Source of the DNA: JAGNLV01 sp964612145
Lineage (GTDB): Bacteria; Zixibacteria; MSB-5A5; GN15; FEB-12
Length of the DNA: 64,000 bases
Assembly: GCA_964612145.1 (NCBI GenBank)
Contig: CAZTBP010000010.1
Span: 97,958-161,957, forward strand
Direction: 5' to 3'
A program made the position numbers and the translations under genes. A model generated the notes under the pieces. It was not told the DNA's origin, made no database searches, and saw only the letters and a list, made by a program, of their open reading frames with translations. This document shows positions 8,919 to 18,469 of the stretch, piece after piece. Each line of letters begins with the position of its first letter. Position 1 is the stretch's first letter.

Positions 8919-9535
8919 ATTTCTATTGCTGAAAGCACCACCCCAAGAATCTGGAAGTCGGACGTGAGGATTATCGAACGGTGCTGGTTGTTAGTTGATC
9001 TTGGTTTCAGAACGACGGCCTGGGATTGTCTGTGAAATTCCTTTATGGTTGCTTCGCCGTCAATAAGGGCGACAACGGTGTCGCCGTTTTCGGCGGTTGG
9101 CTGTTGCCGGACGAGGACAAGATTGCCATCCTGGATGCCTTTCTCGTTCATCGAGTCGCCGGTGGCCCGGAGAAGAAAGTAGCTGTGCGGCTTTCGTGCC
9201 AGCGCCGTCGAGACCGGATAGGTGCACTCGATGTTCTCTTCGGCAAAAACCGGTGTGCCGCACGGGGCTGATCCTACCAACGGGACGTTTACAGTCTGAG
9301 CGTGTGAGTCCGTGTCTGGCAGGTCAGTTTTCAGCCGCATCCGGCCGCGGCCGGGGCGGCTGATATACCCCTTTGCTTCGAGCTTCTCAAGGACATAGGA
9401 CACCGACCGGGGGGATTGATACCTCAGTTCTTTCATGAGCTCCCGGACCAGCGGAGCCCGTCCCTTATGAAGAATCGAGTTCCGGATTGCCCGAAAGGCC
9501 TCAAGTTCTTTATCTGTAAGCAGTTCTGTAGTCAT
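8915..9535 (-). CDS. LexA-like repressor with self-cleaving S24 peptidase domain
   Basis: 206 aa, the normal LexA length. The winged helix-turn-helix spans ~1-70 (RELMKELRYQSPRSVSYVLEK is the LexA-type recognition region). The latent protease follows: cleavage site Cys92-Gly93 in SAPCGTP, nucleophile Ser128 in TGDSM, and general base Lys165 in ATIKEF. Cleavage at Cys-Gly is the UmuD-type dipeptide; classical LexA uses Ala-Gly. It probably represses its own promoter and the downstream 59-aa and ATPase genes until RecA-ssDNA induces self-cleavage, making the cassette a damage-triggered module. It could instead be the host LexA copied into the island, but the coupled partners argue for a dedicated regulator. 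Confidence 0.88.
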   Translation of the reverse strand: MTTELLTDKELEAFRAIRNSILHKGRAPLVRELMKELRYQSPRSVSYVLEKLEAKGYISRPGRGRMRLKTDLPDTDSHAQTVNVPLVGSAPCGTPVFAEENIECTYPVSTALARKPHSYFLLRATGDSMNEKGIQDGNLVLVRQQPTAENGDTVVALIDGEATIKEFHRQSQAVVLKPRSTNNQHRSIILTSDFQILGVVLSAIEI

Positions 9536-9546
9536 CTTGCTCTTAG

Positions 9547-9574
9547 TTTATAACACTTTATGATAGCCCGTCAA
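9547..9574 (-). promoter_or_regulatory. Promoter of LexA-59aa-ATPase cassette
   Basis: On the minus strand TTGACG (9574-9569), a 16-nt spacer and TATAAA (9552-9547) form a good sigma70-type promoter. The predicted transcription start would be only about 5 nt before the ATG at 9535, so the mRNA may be nearly leaderless. The operator could not be assigned. Confidence 0.5.
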
Positions 9575-9649
9575 GTAGTTTCTTTCTGCAAGACTACAAT
9601 CTGAGCGACACGTTTCAGAAGCAGGAAGGATTGGCGAGCGCTTTCGCTA

Positions 9650-10903
9650 CTACATGACGAGGAACGCCGGAGTTGCTTCTGCCTGGTTAGCGCAACGATA
9701 ATAACCACGGATACCACCGTCTTGGGAGACCTTTATTCCAGTACCGTATTCGCTCAATGCAATAGCTGCAGCTAGACGGCCACCGCCAGAGCTACCTCCT
9801 GGTATATTTAATATGGCTCCCACCGCCATAATGTTACCTTTATAGTCAACAACGGTAGCACCGTCGATTGAGAGCAACTCCAACCTTAGACGGCGGTCGA
9901 GATTGTGAATCGGACCGTTTCCAATGACCGTACGCAGAAACGAGGCCTTTTCTGATTGTTGATTACCAACATGATCTGCATCCTTGGGGACGATATTCTT
10001 TAATCGACTCATATTTCCACTGGACACAATGCCGACACATGCACCTGTTCTGGCGAAGGACGCGTCAAGACAACTGGCATATATGGCGCGTCGGACCTCC
10101 TGGTCCTGACAACCCTTCATTTGAGTGATTACAGGTTCATGCGTCATGAAATACCAGCGTCCATTCCTTCGTGCAAAGACCAACTGGGCATCGCGGATAA
10201 CCAGTATTTCGCCCATGCGATTCAGTACTAACGCTATTCGACCCTGTTGCGCCCTTGTCCAAGCAGCAATCGGAGAGAGCCTATGGGGTGCGTAATTGGG
10301 AGGATCGATCGGGACATTCAAGGATTCATATCGCACAACGTGGCCAGATAGATTGACGACAAGCATTGTATCAAAGCCGTTAGTTGGCACAATGCAATAG
10401 TCTTCGTTCCAAAGATTCGACAAAAGGACACCGTTCGGTTGCATAGCATCTTCGAAACCCATCGCGGCGGATATTGGCTGCCCTTCATAGAGTCTGTTAG
10501 CTAAACTATCGAGGTGATCAATCGCGGCGAGTAACGTTGCCTCTGCGAGGGGACTATCGCAGAGTGACTTAGTAACCACTCTTCTCTCGAATGTAGAAAG
10601 TATATCGGGCTCGTAGGGCTTTCCAACTGCACTTTCAATCTCCTCCAATGCCTTTACAAAGGCTTGATTTACTCGGAACTCCGTCACAAATGGTGAGGTG
10701 GTTTTGGGAAATGGTTGATTCCTCCGCAGCACAAGACAGTAATCATCCTGTTTCCGGGGCTTTATCTCGATTGACTGGATATCCCGCCATCGGACCGCAG
10801 CGCGGCTAGAGTTAGACGCTCCAAACTGCTGCTCCAACGTAGCGCCGGAGAATAAGGGCACAAGATGGCCTTCAACGATTTCTCGGAACTTCTCGCGCTC
10901 CAC
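9650..10903 (-). CDS. Divergent DisA/DAC-fold protein (DACNV-like), RHR motif degenerate
   Basis: 417 aa. The C-terminal ~125 residues (about 284-405) match the diadenylate-cyclase fold in order: a hydrophobic strand after Thr-Gly (RTGACVGIV), DGA at 347-349, a Gly-rich loop, then GRLAAAIALSE in place of the usual G-T-R-H-R-x-A helix, and VSQDGGIRGY at the end. DGA and the late SQDGGI strand are kept, but His and the second Arg of RHR are Leu and Ala, so c-di-AMP synthesis is doubtful. It may make a different nucleotide, bind one, or be inactive. The N-terminal ~280 residues look like a sensor region; no further domain is recognised. It lies 62 nt after the TIGR02391 gene, probably in the same transcript as the restriction genes. 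Confidence 0.65.
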   Translation of the reverse strand: MEREKFREIVEGHLVPLFSGATLEQQFGASNSSRAAVRWRDIQSIEIKPRKQDDYCLVLRRNQPFPKTTSPFVTEFRVNQAFVKALEEIESAVGKPYEPDILSTFERRVVTKSLCDSPLAEATLLAAIDHLDSLANRLYEGQPISAAMGFEDAMQPNGVLLSNLWNEDYCIVPTNGFDTMLVVNLSGHVVRYESLNVPIDPPNYAPHRLSPIAAWTRAQQGRIALVLNRMGEILVIRDAQLVFARRNGRWYFMTHEPVITQMKGCQDQEVRRAIYASCLDASFARTGACVGIVSSGNMSRLKNIVPKDADHVGNQQSEKASFLRTVIGNGPIHNLDRRLRLELLSIDGATVVDYKGNIMAVGAILNIPGGSSGGGRLAAAIALSEYGTGIKVSQDGGIRGYYRCANQAEATPAFLVM

Positions 10904-10965
10904 TACAGATTACCTCTCATTTCGTTCAATCACTTCACTAACGTACCTTTTCGGCACTGGCTAAA

Positions 10966-11784
10966 CTACTTCTTCTTCGGAGCGAAAGGCGTGCGTACGC
11001 AAGCGTCCAGTTTTCTATGTACATAGGATACCATTGTCAGTAGGTCGATAGCGTCCTTCTCCTCCAGTTTCCAGACAACCTTCGGGGTGTGGGCGTGCGG
11101 GTTTCTGAAGGCTCCGAAGATGCCTTTCAACAGATTGACGAAGCCCTTCTGCTCCGACTGCTCGCTTTCAGTTTCAAGTTTGCTAAGCGCCAGTAGCGGG
11201 TGACTAATTGCGAACGCCTCGTCAAAAAGTGCTGCTCCGTCCGCTGTCAGGCCAGTCATTGACCTAATGCGCTCTGCTATGCCCTTGGTGGCTTCGAGCA
11301 CCGCGTGGAAATAGTTGTTCTGAATGAGTTCAGAACGGCAATACTTGAGAACCTCAGCGTGTACCTCCCGCCCTTGAAGCTTATGGCGTAGAGTCTTGGC
11401 CCTTTCTTCGGCCTCTTCCAACGTGGTTGCCTTAGATGTCAGGGATAGTTTGCCCTGCTTACTCAGGGATAATCCGTAAAAGGCCAAGATTTTGTTGAGA
11501 TCAGATCGCGAACTCTCGAAGAAATCCGGCTGGTTCACGAATCGGACAGGGTCCATTACGGCCATAATAAACTGACAAACAGCGTTGGCGCAGCCGTCCG
11601 CATTTTGCTGGGCAATCAGGGTAGACCTCATTCTCCGCCACTTGGTATTTGACTCAGCTGGGCGTTCCTGGATTCGGCACTGATTCAGCAGGGGCTCGAT
11701 CTCACCTCCGGTGACAGCTTCGCCCAATACGCGTGAGATTTGCTCAATAGCAGATGCTGAAAATGTTGGGATTCGCATACTCAT
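10966..11784 (-). CDS. TIGR02391 (Hypoth_Ymh) family protein
   Basis: 272 aa. The C-terminal half carries the family signature: helical YFHAVLEATKGIAERIR, then DGAALFDEAFA, then KGIFGAFRNPHAHTPKV with the conserved RNPxAH. This family turns up repeatedly beside restriction-modification and other defence genes, and the R-N-x-x-H motif has been compared with HEPN-type ribonucleases. Its function is unproven. The gene is 53 nt downstream of the methyltransferase on the same strand and probably belongs to that operon. The N-terminal 130 residues have no recognised domain. Confidence 0.8.
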   Translation of the reverse strand: MSMRIPTFSASAIEQISRVLGEAVTGGEIEPLLNQCRIQERPAESNTKWRRMRSTLIAQQNADGCANAVCQFIMAVMDPVRFVNQPDFFESSRSDLNKILAFYGLSLSKQGKLSLTSKATTLEEAEERAKTLRHKLQGREVHAEVLKYCRSELIQNNYFHAVLEATKGIAERIRSMTGLTADGAALFDEAFAISHPLLALSKLETESEQSEQKGFVNLLKGIFGAFRNPHAHTPKVVWKLEEKDAIDLLTMVSYVHRKLDACVRTPFAPKKK

Positions 11785-11837
11785 ATACGACCTGATGGAT
11801 TAGGGAGATGGCGAGTAATCACCAAGTTCTACACTCT

Positions 11838-14800
11838 CTAGTCGACCGATTCTTCGATAACGGCAATAGACTGCTGATCTAGATCATACATCCTGTAAAC
11901 CAAGTCATCGATAGCGCGGTCAAGAGATGCGCAGCCTGTCCCTGAACTTGACCTTTCTGCGATCTGCCGCGTAAGTTGGCAAATCTCTTGTGCAAAGCCA
12001 GCATGATCGCTCGGGAACGGCATTACCCTTAGCTGTGGCGCTTGAAACTGGAAATAACCTCCGCTCATCCTACTTCCGCCAAAGTATTCGGCATATACAA
12101 ACTGAAACAACTTCGAGTTAACGAAGCCACAGAGGAACAACAGCCTATCCACGTCTGGTCCGTACGCGCAATTCGTGTTCAGCGACGCGTACTCACCCTC
12201 TATATCCGCAAAAGCTTCGACCCTCTTAGCCATCTTCGCGAAAATTACCTTTGGCGAGTCGTACACCTTCCTTCTTGATGCTGGTATATTAGCTGTCATG
12301 TCAAGATAGGGAGTCGCGTAGGATTGACCCTTATGTCTCATAGGTTGCTTGCCCCACAGACTGACGAATCGATCTATAGTCCCTGTGTTCACCAACTTCT
12401 TTGTGTCGGGTTTTTGATTCAGACCAATGTACTTCGTAAAGTCATCAGACTCCTTTGCTGTTGAGGTCGCCCGTACCCTAGCAAACTGCTCAAGCGGCAT
12501 CGATTTTCTTTCCACACTACGCAAGATGGGATAGTGAGATGAAAGAACATATCCCCATAGATTCTCCGGGAGTGTAGTCAAGGATGCTGACGGGAATGCT
12601 TGACGTGAGAAGCTCTCACTTCGGACGCTCTCCAACTGAGGCGGTACTGGGCGCAAAGTGAAGAATTCAGATTCCGCAGTGCCCTTGAGGAGAAACGTCA
12701 GGATAGGATACACAGAAACCTCTTGGAATACTGGAATGTTCGACAAGTCAACGAATTGGTGTATCGAGACATGGCTTATGCAGTAATTGCGAAAAGCTTT
12801 TGCATAAGAGGCGGACAGGTACTTGTTAGGCGTGATAAATGCAAGCATGCCCCTTGATGCGAGTATTCTGATACCCTGTTCAAAGAACAGAATGTAAATA
12901 TCTAGCGCTCCCACAGCCGACTCGTAGTTGGCACGATAGCCCCTGAGTATTGATGCTTGGTAACTTCTCTTCATCTCCATCGCGTTAACGTAGGGCGGGT
13001 TTGCAATCACCACATCGAACCCGTCATTGGCACTGAACACCTCGGCAAAGTTTAACCTCCATAGAAAGAAAGGTCGAGTATTGGTTTGTTGAAAGCGACG
13101 TACGTCCTTAAGCTTCTCGGATTCTCTCTGCTCCTTGAGAGTTGTCTCTATAAGATCCCAGGTTAGAACGTCGATCTGCCTCTTTAACTGATCTTTCAGA
13201 CGTTTGTTGTGGGCGGAGAAGAACTGCTCGTGCAATTCAAGCAGCTTGTCCGCCTTTGAAAGGATTTCCGACTTGCCATAGAGTCCAAGCTCATCCTGAC
13301 CGTTTGACCACGGTTTATCGAGTTCCTTGAGCGCCTTGTCTATTTCTTTCAGCCGCTTCTCAAATTCTGCCTTCCTCACCTTTGTGAGCTTTCTATCAGT
13401 ATTTAGCTGAATATATTCACGCTGAATCTTTGACTGGTCGCGCTCCAACCGCTGGCGGACTATCGCTTTCTCTTCCTGCTTCTCGAAGAACCGCTCATCA
13501 ATAAGTTTGATGCCCTCATAGTCTTCCAGCAGGCTGTTGCCCTGCATGATTTTGTAATCGAGGTTCGGCAATGGCTTGATCTGTTTGTAATCATCCTCAT
13601 CCACTATCAGCGAAAGCCAAAGCCTGAGCTTGGCGATCTCGACTGCGCCAAGATCGATATCTACGCCGTAGAGCGAGTTTTGGATTGCGTGACGTTTCAG
13701 GTCATAAGCCGTGCGCTCTCCGTTGCCCAAAAACTGGGTAAGGACCATGCGGGTGCGCACGATTTCCGACATCATGCCGACAAGGAACGCCCCGGACCCT
13801 ACCGCCGGGTCGCAAACTTTGATATCAGCCAGCTTCTGATCTATCGCCTCCGCATTGTCGCGAATGGATTCCGGGAGTTTGTATTTGTAGCGGCCCCGCT
13901 CCTCACCGCGTTCGTTTACGAGAGTGTCATTTTCCTGAGCTGTCTCGCCATGTTTGATAAGGGTCTCGATATCTTCGCGCGGCACATTACTTTCAAGCTC
14001 GGTGGCCAGATGATTGATCAGACTCTCCTGACACATGTAATGGACAATCTCGCGCGGTGTGTAGTACGTGCCCTTAGATTTACGGTCTTTGACCTCAAGC
14101 AGATTCTCAAAAACCTTCCCGAGCATCTCCGGATCAACGGCCACTTCCTTTTCAAGCGGTTCGTCCTCCTTGACCGTGAAGTTGTACCGGTCGAAAACGT
14201 CAAGGATGCCGGTGCCGGTGTCGCCTTGTTTGGTCTTTTCATCGTTGGAGAACAGTTCGTTGGAAAGCAGGATATCGGTATCAACCCAATCGTAGTTGTT
14301 CAGGGGGTCGAATAAACCGCCGTTGAGAAACGGAATCTTGCAGTCAAAACGGTCGGCATAGTTCTCTGAACGCTCAACCGCCAGCGTATTGTAGAAGAGT
14401 GGCTCTAAGATGTCGTTAAAGAAATTATTGAATTTACCGTGATTTCCGAGAAACAACTCGCGCAAGAACGCTTTTGAACCAGTTCCCCAGGCTGCCTTAC
14501 GCTTAACCCCAAACCAGCCCTTTTTCTGTAGGAAATAGAGAAACACGATCTGGCCGAGGAGCTTTTTGGCGAAATCAACGGTATCGACACCCTTTGATTC
14601 GAAGTCTGCCCGAATCTCTTTGTCTTTGGCCACCAATGCGTCCAGAGCGTCTTTGACCTTGAGATAGAGCTCCCGATACTGCTCGAAAAACTCCTTGGTG
14701 ACCTTCTCAATCCTGAATGCTGCTTCAAGGTCAGCCAACTTGGGGTTCTTATCGGTGTTTTGCAGAATCGGCAGAAGCTGGCTTTGAGCTGTATGGCTAT

Positions 14801-15287
14801 TTTCGTTCTTTCCGACAAGGAATGAGTAGCGCCGGGCGGGAGTGAGTTCTTCCTTTACTTTGACACGGCCCTTCTCAGTGGTCTCGATCTTGTAGTCCAT
14901 CTTGATGAACGAGAAGCGCCAGTCGTCTTCGTTCGGAGACACAAAAGCCACCAGTGCGGCATCTTTCAGCTCGTTTCCGCGACTCCCCTTGAGATACTTC
15001 GCAATGAATTTTCTTTGACTGGCACGAGCTCGTTCGAGTGAGGTAGTCTTTTTAAGATGCACTACGAGAATATCTACTTTGTTGCCGTCTGCGTCCTCAT
15101 ATTTTCCAATACGCTCCAGTACATCGACCGTATTCCGAAAATCCGCGAATATATAGTTTCCGCGGTAAGTGAATCGATCAGGGTCTATCCTGTTGAGAAG
15201 ATTTTTGCAGAATTTCGTGAACTGCCCCTTGTCGAACGGTTGTTCAAACGTATCTGTAATGAGCTTCTTTGCTGCTTCTCGCTGCAT
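11838..15287 (-). CDS. Eco57I-type DNA methyltransferase/restriction protein (Type IIG or ISP-like)
   Basis: 1149 aa. The N-terminal ~200 residues look like a nuclease domain (a stretch with VDILVVHLKKTTS resembling the D...xK core of PD-(D/E)XK folds; tentative). A helical connector leads to an amino-methyltransferase core with motif I DPAVGSGAF (~residue 493) and motif IV NPPY (~763), indicating N6-adenine methylation. The C-terminal ~300 residues resemble a TaqI-like target-recognition domain. It should methylate host DNA and, with the partner helicase, restrict unmodified DNA. The stop codon of the helicase is one base from its start, so translation is coupled. Typical BREX genes (pglZ, brxC) are absent, so calling it PglX would be wrong. 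Confidence 0.85.
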   Translation of the reverse strand: MQREAAKKLITDTFEQPFDKGQFTKFCKNLLNRIDPDRFTYRGNYIFADFRNTVDVLERIGKYEDADGNKVDILVVHLKKTTSLERARASQRKFIAKYLKGSRGNELKDAALVAFVSPNEDDWRFSFIKMDYKIETTEKGRVKVKEELTPARRYSFLVGKNENSHTAQSQLLPILQNTDKNPKLADLEAAFRIEKVTKEFFEQYRELYLKVKDALDALVAKDKEIRADFESKGVDTVDFAKKLLGQIVFLYFLQKKGWFGVKRKAAWGTGSKAFLRELFLGNHGKFNNFFNDILEPLFYNTLAVERSENYADRFDCKIPFLNGGLFDPLNNYDWVDTDILLSNELFSNDEKTKQGDTGTGILDVFDRYNFTVKEDEPLEKEVAVDPEMLGKVFENLLEVKDRKSKGTYYTPREIVHYMCQESLINHLATELESNVPREDIETLIKHGETAQENDTLVNERGEERGRYKYKLPESIRDNAEAIDQKLADIKVCDPAVGSGAFLVGMMSEIVRTRMVLTQFLGNGERTAYDLKRHAIQNSLYGVDIDLGAVEIAKLRLWLSLIVDEDDYKQIKPLPNLDYKIMQGNSLLEDYEGIKLIDERFFEKQEEKAIVRQRLERDQSKIQREYIQLNTDRKLTKVRKAEFEKRLKEIDKALKELDKPWSNGQDELGLYGKSEILSKADKLLELHEQFFSAHNKRLKDQLKRQIDVLTWDLIETTLKEQRESEKLKDVRRFQQTNTRPFFLWRLNFAEVFSANDGFDVVIANPPYVNAMEMKRSYQASILRGYRANYESAVGALDIYILFFEQGIRILASRGMLAFITPNKYLSASYAKAFRNYCISHVSIHQFVDLSNIPVFQEVSVYPILTFLLKGTAESEFFTLRPVPPQLESVRSESFSRQAFPSASLTTLPENLWGYVLSSHYPILRSVERKSMPLEQFARVRATSTAKESDDFTKYIGLNQKPDTKKLVNTGTIDRFVSLWGKQPMRHKGQSYATPYLDMTANIPASRRKVYDSPKVIFAKMAKRVEAFADIEGEYASLNTNCAYGPDVDRLLFLCGFVNSKLFQFVYAEYFGGSRMSGGYFQFQAPQLRVMPFPSDHAGFAQEICQLTRQIAERSSSGTGCASLDRAIDDLVYRMYDLDQQSIAVIEESVD

Positions 15288-15288
15288 A

Positions 15289-18200
15289 CTATTCCCCCAG
15301 TAAATACTCTGACAAGATTACTTCACGTGGCCCGCCAACTTTGGCAGCCGATTCGGCAAGGTGGCTTTCCAGAAACTCGGACGGGATATTCTTCTGCAGG
15401 ACGGCCAGCATCTTCAGGGGATTGACTCCCTGCTTGACCACCATGTTCATCTCTTTCAGGGTAGTCTTGGCAGTTTGTCTGGGAAGTCCGCCTTCCTGAA
15501 GTTGTCTCATGACCTTGCGGAGGTATTCTTCCTGTTCTTCGGTGAATTGTCGGTAATCCCGAATGGCCCGCAGGATTTTGAGCAGTTGCGTGGCGGTATC
15601 CCGGCCGCCTTTCAGCTTAGTCTCGGGGACGTCCTCAGTAGTAGCATACAGGAAAGCCTCTTTGTTCTTGTCGAGCAACCGGTAGAAATCGGCTCCGAGT
15701 TTTTCGCGTTTGGTGTCAGGGACGGTCTCCAACAACGAAGCGGCGGCGATAAAATCGAGTTCCTCTGCGTCGCCTGCGGCTGCAAGATAGAATTTCTGGA
15801 GCTTGCCCTTGCGGAAGTATGTCAATAAGCGGTCACCCTTGGCGGTTTCTTTACGCGCAGTCCTGGCCTTCTTGGGGAGTCGCTTGATTCGTTCAAACAA
15901 GTCAGGGTCATTATCACGAATGTCTCGAATCAACTGAAAGAATTTCAGAGCGCTTTCTTCCTCGCCATCCTCGCCCGTGATTGTCTTCTTGGAGATCAAT
16001 CGGTCGAAGAGCTCGTGATGTTCGACTGCTTCACCTTCTGTCAGAAGTCGGGCATCGGAACCCAGCAACGTAATGAAAGCGTGTATCTTCGCTTCGGCAG
16101 CCTCCTTGAGCTTGATTTGGTCGTTGGACTGCTTGGTCGGGAAGAAATTGAAGGTATAGATTTTATCAAAGCTGGTATCGACACGATTGATACGGCCAAC
16201 CCGCTGCATGAGTCTTGTTGGGTTCCAGGGGATATCGTAGTTGACTACCACGTTGGCACGGTGCAGGTTGACTCCCTCGGAAAGCACTTCTGTGGCCACA
16301 AGCACCCGGTAGTCATCCTTTGGGAAGCGTGCTCTTGCATCGAAGTTCTCAATTACTTTCTCGCGGACATTCGCGCTTGACGATCCGGTGTAATCAAGGA
16401 CGGCGTCGCCAAGCGTTTTCTTCAGGTTTGTTGTCAGATAATCGGCGGTCTCTTTGGACTCGGTAAAGACAATCAGTTTGTTCTCTTTGAGTACCTTCCG
16501 GCTCTTGAGCATATCCACGAACTTGAGTAGTTTAGGATCGCGCGTGATGCCCTGCCACAGTGTGCGAATCTGCTTCAGGAGATTAAGGTCGTGCTCGAGG
16601 TCTTGTCGGAAATCCTTGCGGAATCCTTTCGCCTCATACTTTTCGGCCTTACCCTGTTCAATTAACTCTACCACTCGGTCCTCATCCCCATTTGCCAGTA
16701 GCTCGAATATCTTGGCAGAGTATTCCTTGCTGACATAGACCGAGCCTTTGTCGAATTGCTCAAGAAATAGCTCGTACGAGGCAATGAAGCGATTGATCGT
16801 ATTCCGAAATGCGAAGAAGCTGCTCTCCAGCCGCTTGACTAAAAGGATCTTCATGAAGCGACCCATATTCCGTTGGGCAAGCTGCTCGGGTTGTTCCACC
16901 TCACCGGTGTAATAGAGTAGCGGCATATACCGGGCATACTTGAATTTCTGGGCAATCAGCTTGATGGTCTCATTGAAGACTCTGTCTTCGTCATCGTTCA
17001 GTTCGTAGTACGCCGGTTCCGGGTCTATAACTTCCGGGAACTTGAGTCCCTGTTTCTTCAGGTCATCCGGGAAGTGGTCCTCGATTTCCTTTCGAGTGCG
17101 ACGAACCATGAGATACTTGAGGACTTTGTCCCGAATCTCTCTTGCGTTCTCTTTTGTCACCTGAATGAACTTGGTTTGGTCCTTTTGCCTATCAAGGCCT
17201 TTGAGCCGATTCTCAAGCTGATTGAAAAACCGCTCAAGGTCAGGAGTGCCGGGGATCGTGCTCTTCTTCGATTTCTGGAATAGCTTAATCTGGCTAAGGA
17301 TATCCTTGGGTGAGTTGTTGAAAGGGGTCGCGGTCACAAGCACTACCCGTTTACCCCGGCAAACCTGCGCCAGTTTTTCATAAGTGATGTTCGTCTCCGT
17401 CCGGAAACGGTGAGCCTCATCAATGATAATGTTCTTGTACTTTTCGGTACCTCGCTTAATCAACGTATCGAGCTTGCCAAGAGACTCAAAGTCGGCGCTA
17501 ACACGGAAATCTGAAAAGACATTCGGCCAGGAGCCGGGGTTATCCCTCTCAAGAAGCACTGGCGGGGCAAGGACCAGATTCCGCCCTTCCAGCTGGCTGG
17601 CGAGCATGGCGGCCATATAAGTCTTGCCCAAACCAACTACATCAGAAATGAACGCGCCGCCGTATTCGTCGAGAATCTTCTTGGCATTGAGGACAGCCTG
17701 TTCTTGGTATTCGAGCCTCTTGAACTCCGTGGGGACATACTTGAAAAACACATCTTCCTGAATGCTGATGTCATCCTTGAAATACTCATACAGGAACTTG
17801 AGATACAGCTGATGTGGGGTAATCGTATCATTGAGCCAGGTTCGGTCCTGAATGGTGCTGATATACTTGTCTTTGACTTCGACTGAATCAGCCCAGAGTC
17901 TCTCGAACTGCTCCTTGGCGTAATCATAATCGTTCCGGTCTTTGAGCTCGACGTTGAATTCCAGATTATCGACAAGGCCCGATTGGGTGAAGTTACTTGA
18001 ACCGGTGATGACTCGACCGATATCACGGTCACCTTCGACGAACGTCATCAGATAGACCTTGGCATGGATATTCTCCGTCGGGTATGCCCGGATTTCGAGT
18101 TTACCAGACCGAAGCCATTCCAGGAATTTGTGCACGCCCTCTTCGATCTCTCGCTTGTCGTCAGAATTCGCAAGCTCGGTTGCGACTGCCTCTCCGAAGT

Positions 18201-18465
18201 GCTCTTTCGCCTCGGCATGAGAAAATGGTAGAGATTCCTGCTTAGCGTCATTGATAAGGTCGACGGTCGATTTGCCTGTGCCAATTCCGATCAGAATGCG
18301 AATCTTTTCAGTCTTTTCGAGCGACTTGTAGAGAGAGTGAAAACCGCTTGTGAAAAAGTAACCCACCAGGACGTCAAAGTACCGCGTGTCTTTAATCAGC
18401 GTCTGAAAGCGATTAAGCAGCTTTCGGTTTTCTTCATTCGTAATGAATGTCAGGTCATTGGTCAT
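15289..18465 (-). CDS. PLD-domain SNF2-type helicase of restriction operon
   Basis: 1058 aa. The N-terminal phospholipase-D-like domain has HAKVYLM (~135) and GSSNFT (~153), one HKD-like motif per chain, and may be a dimeric nuclease. A superfamily 2 motor follows: Walker A VVGLGKT (~277), DEAH (~350), LVTATPFNN and motif VI QRVGRINR (~755). The C-terminal ~250 residues are charged and helical. It likely translocates on DNA and supplies cleavage or translocation for the methyltransferase encoded 1 nt downstream. Fused PLD and helicase parts also occur in Mokosh type II and DISARM-like systems, but the order and partners differ here. The start lies 4 nt after the AbiEii stop. Confidence 0.85.
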   Translation of the reverse strand: MTNDLTFITNEENRKLLNRFQTLIKDTRYFDVLVGYFFTSGFHSLYKSLEKTEKIRILIGIGTGKSTVDLINDAKQESLPFSHAEAKEHFGEAVATELANSDDKREIEEGVHKFLEWLRSGKLEIRAYPTENIHAKVYLMTFVEGDRDIGRVITGSSNFTQSGLVDNLEFNVELKDRNDYDYAKEQFERLWADSVEVKDKYISTIQDRTWLNDTITPHQLYLKFLYEYFKDDISIQEDVFFKYVPTEFKRLEYQEQAVLNAKKILDEYGGAFISDVVGLGKTYMAAMLASQLEGRNLVLAPPVLLERDNPGSWPNVFSDFRVSADFESLGKLDTLIKRGTEKYKNIIIDEAHRFRTETNITYEKLAQVCRGKRVVLVTATPFNNSPKDILSQIKLFQKSKKSTIPGTPDLERFFNQLENRLKGLDRQKDQTKFIQVTKENAREIRDKVLKYLMVRRTRKEIEDHFPDDLKKQGLKFPEVIDPEPAYYELNDDEDRVFNETIKLIAQKFKYARYMPLLYYTGEVEQPEQLAQRNMGRFMKILLVKRLESSFFAFRNTINRFIASYELFLEQFDKGSVYVSKEYSAKIFELLANGDEDRVVELIEQGKAEKYEAKGFRKDFRQDLEHDLNLLKQIRTLWQGITRDPKLLKFVDMLKSRKVLKENKLIVFTESKETADYLTTNLKKTLGDAVLDYTGSSSANVREKVIENFDARARFPKDDYRVLVATEVLSEGVNLHRANVVVNYDIPWNPTRLMQRVGRINRVDTSFDKIYTFNFFPTKQSNDQIKLKEAAEAKIHAFITLLGSDARLLTEGEAVEHHELFDRLISKKTITGEDGEEESALKFFQLIRDIRDNDPDLFERIKRLPKKARTARKETAKGDRLLTYFRKGKLQKFYLAAAGDAEELDFIAAASLLETVPDTKREKLGADFYRLLDKNKEAFLYATTEDVPETKLKGGRDTATQLLKILRAIRDYRQFTEEQEEYLRKVMRQLQEGGLPRQTAKTTLKEMNMVVKQGVNPLKMLAVLQKNIPSEFLESHLAESAAKVGGPREVILSEYLLGE

Positions 18466-18469
18466 AGTC

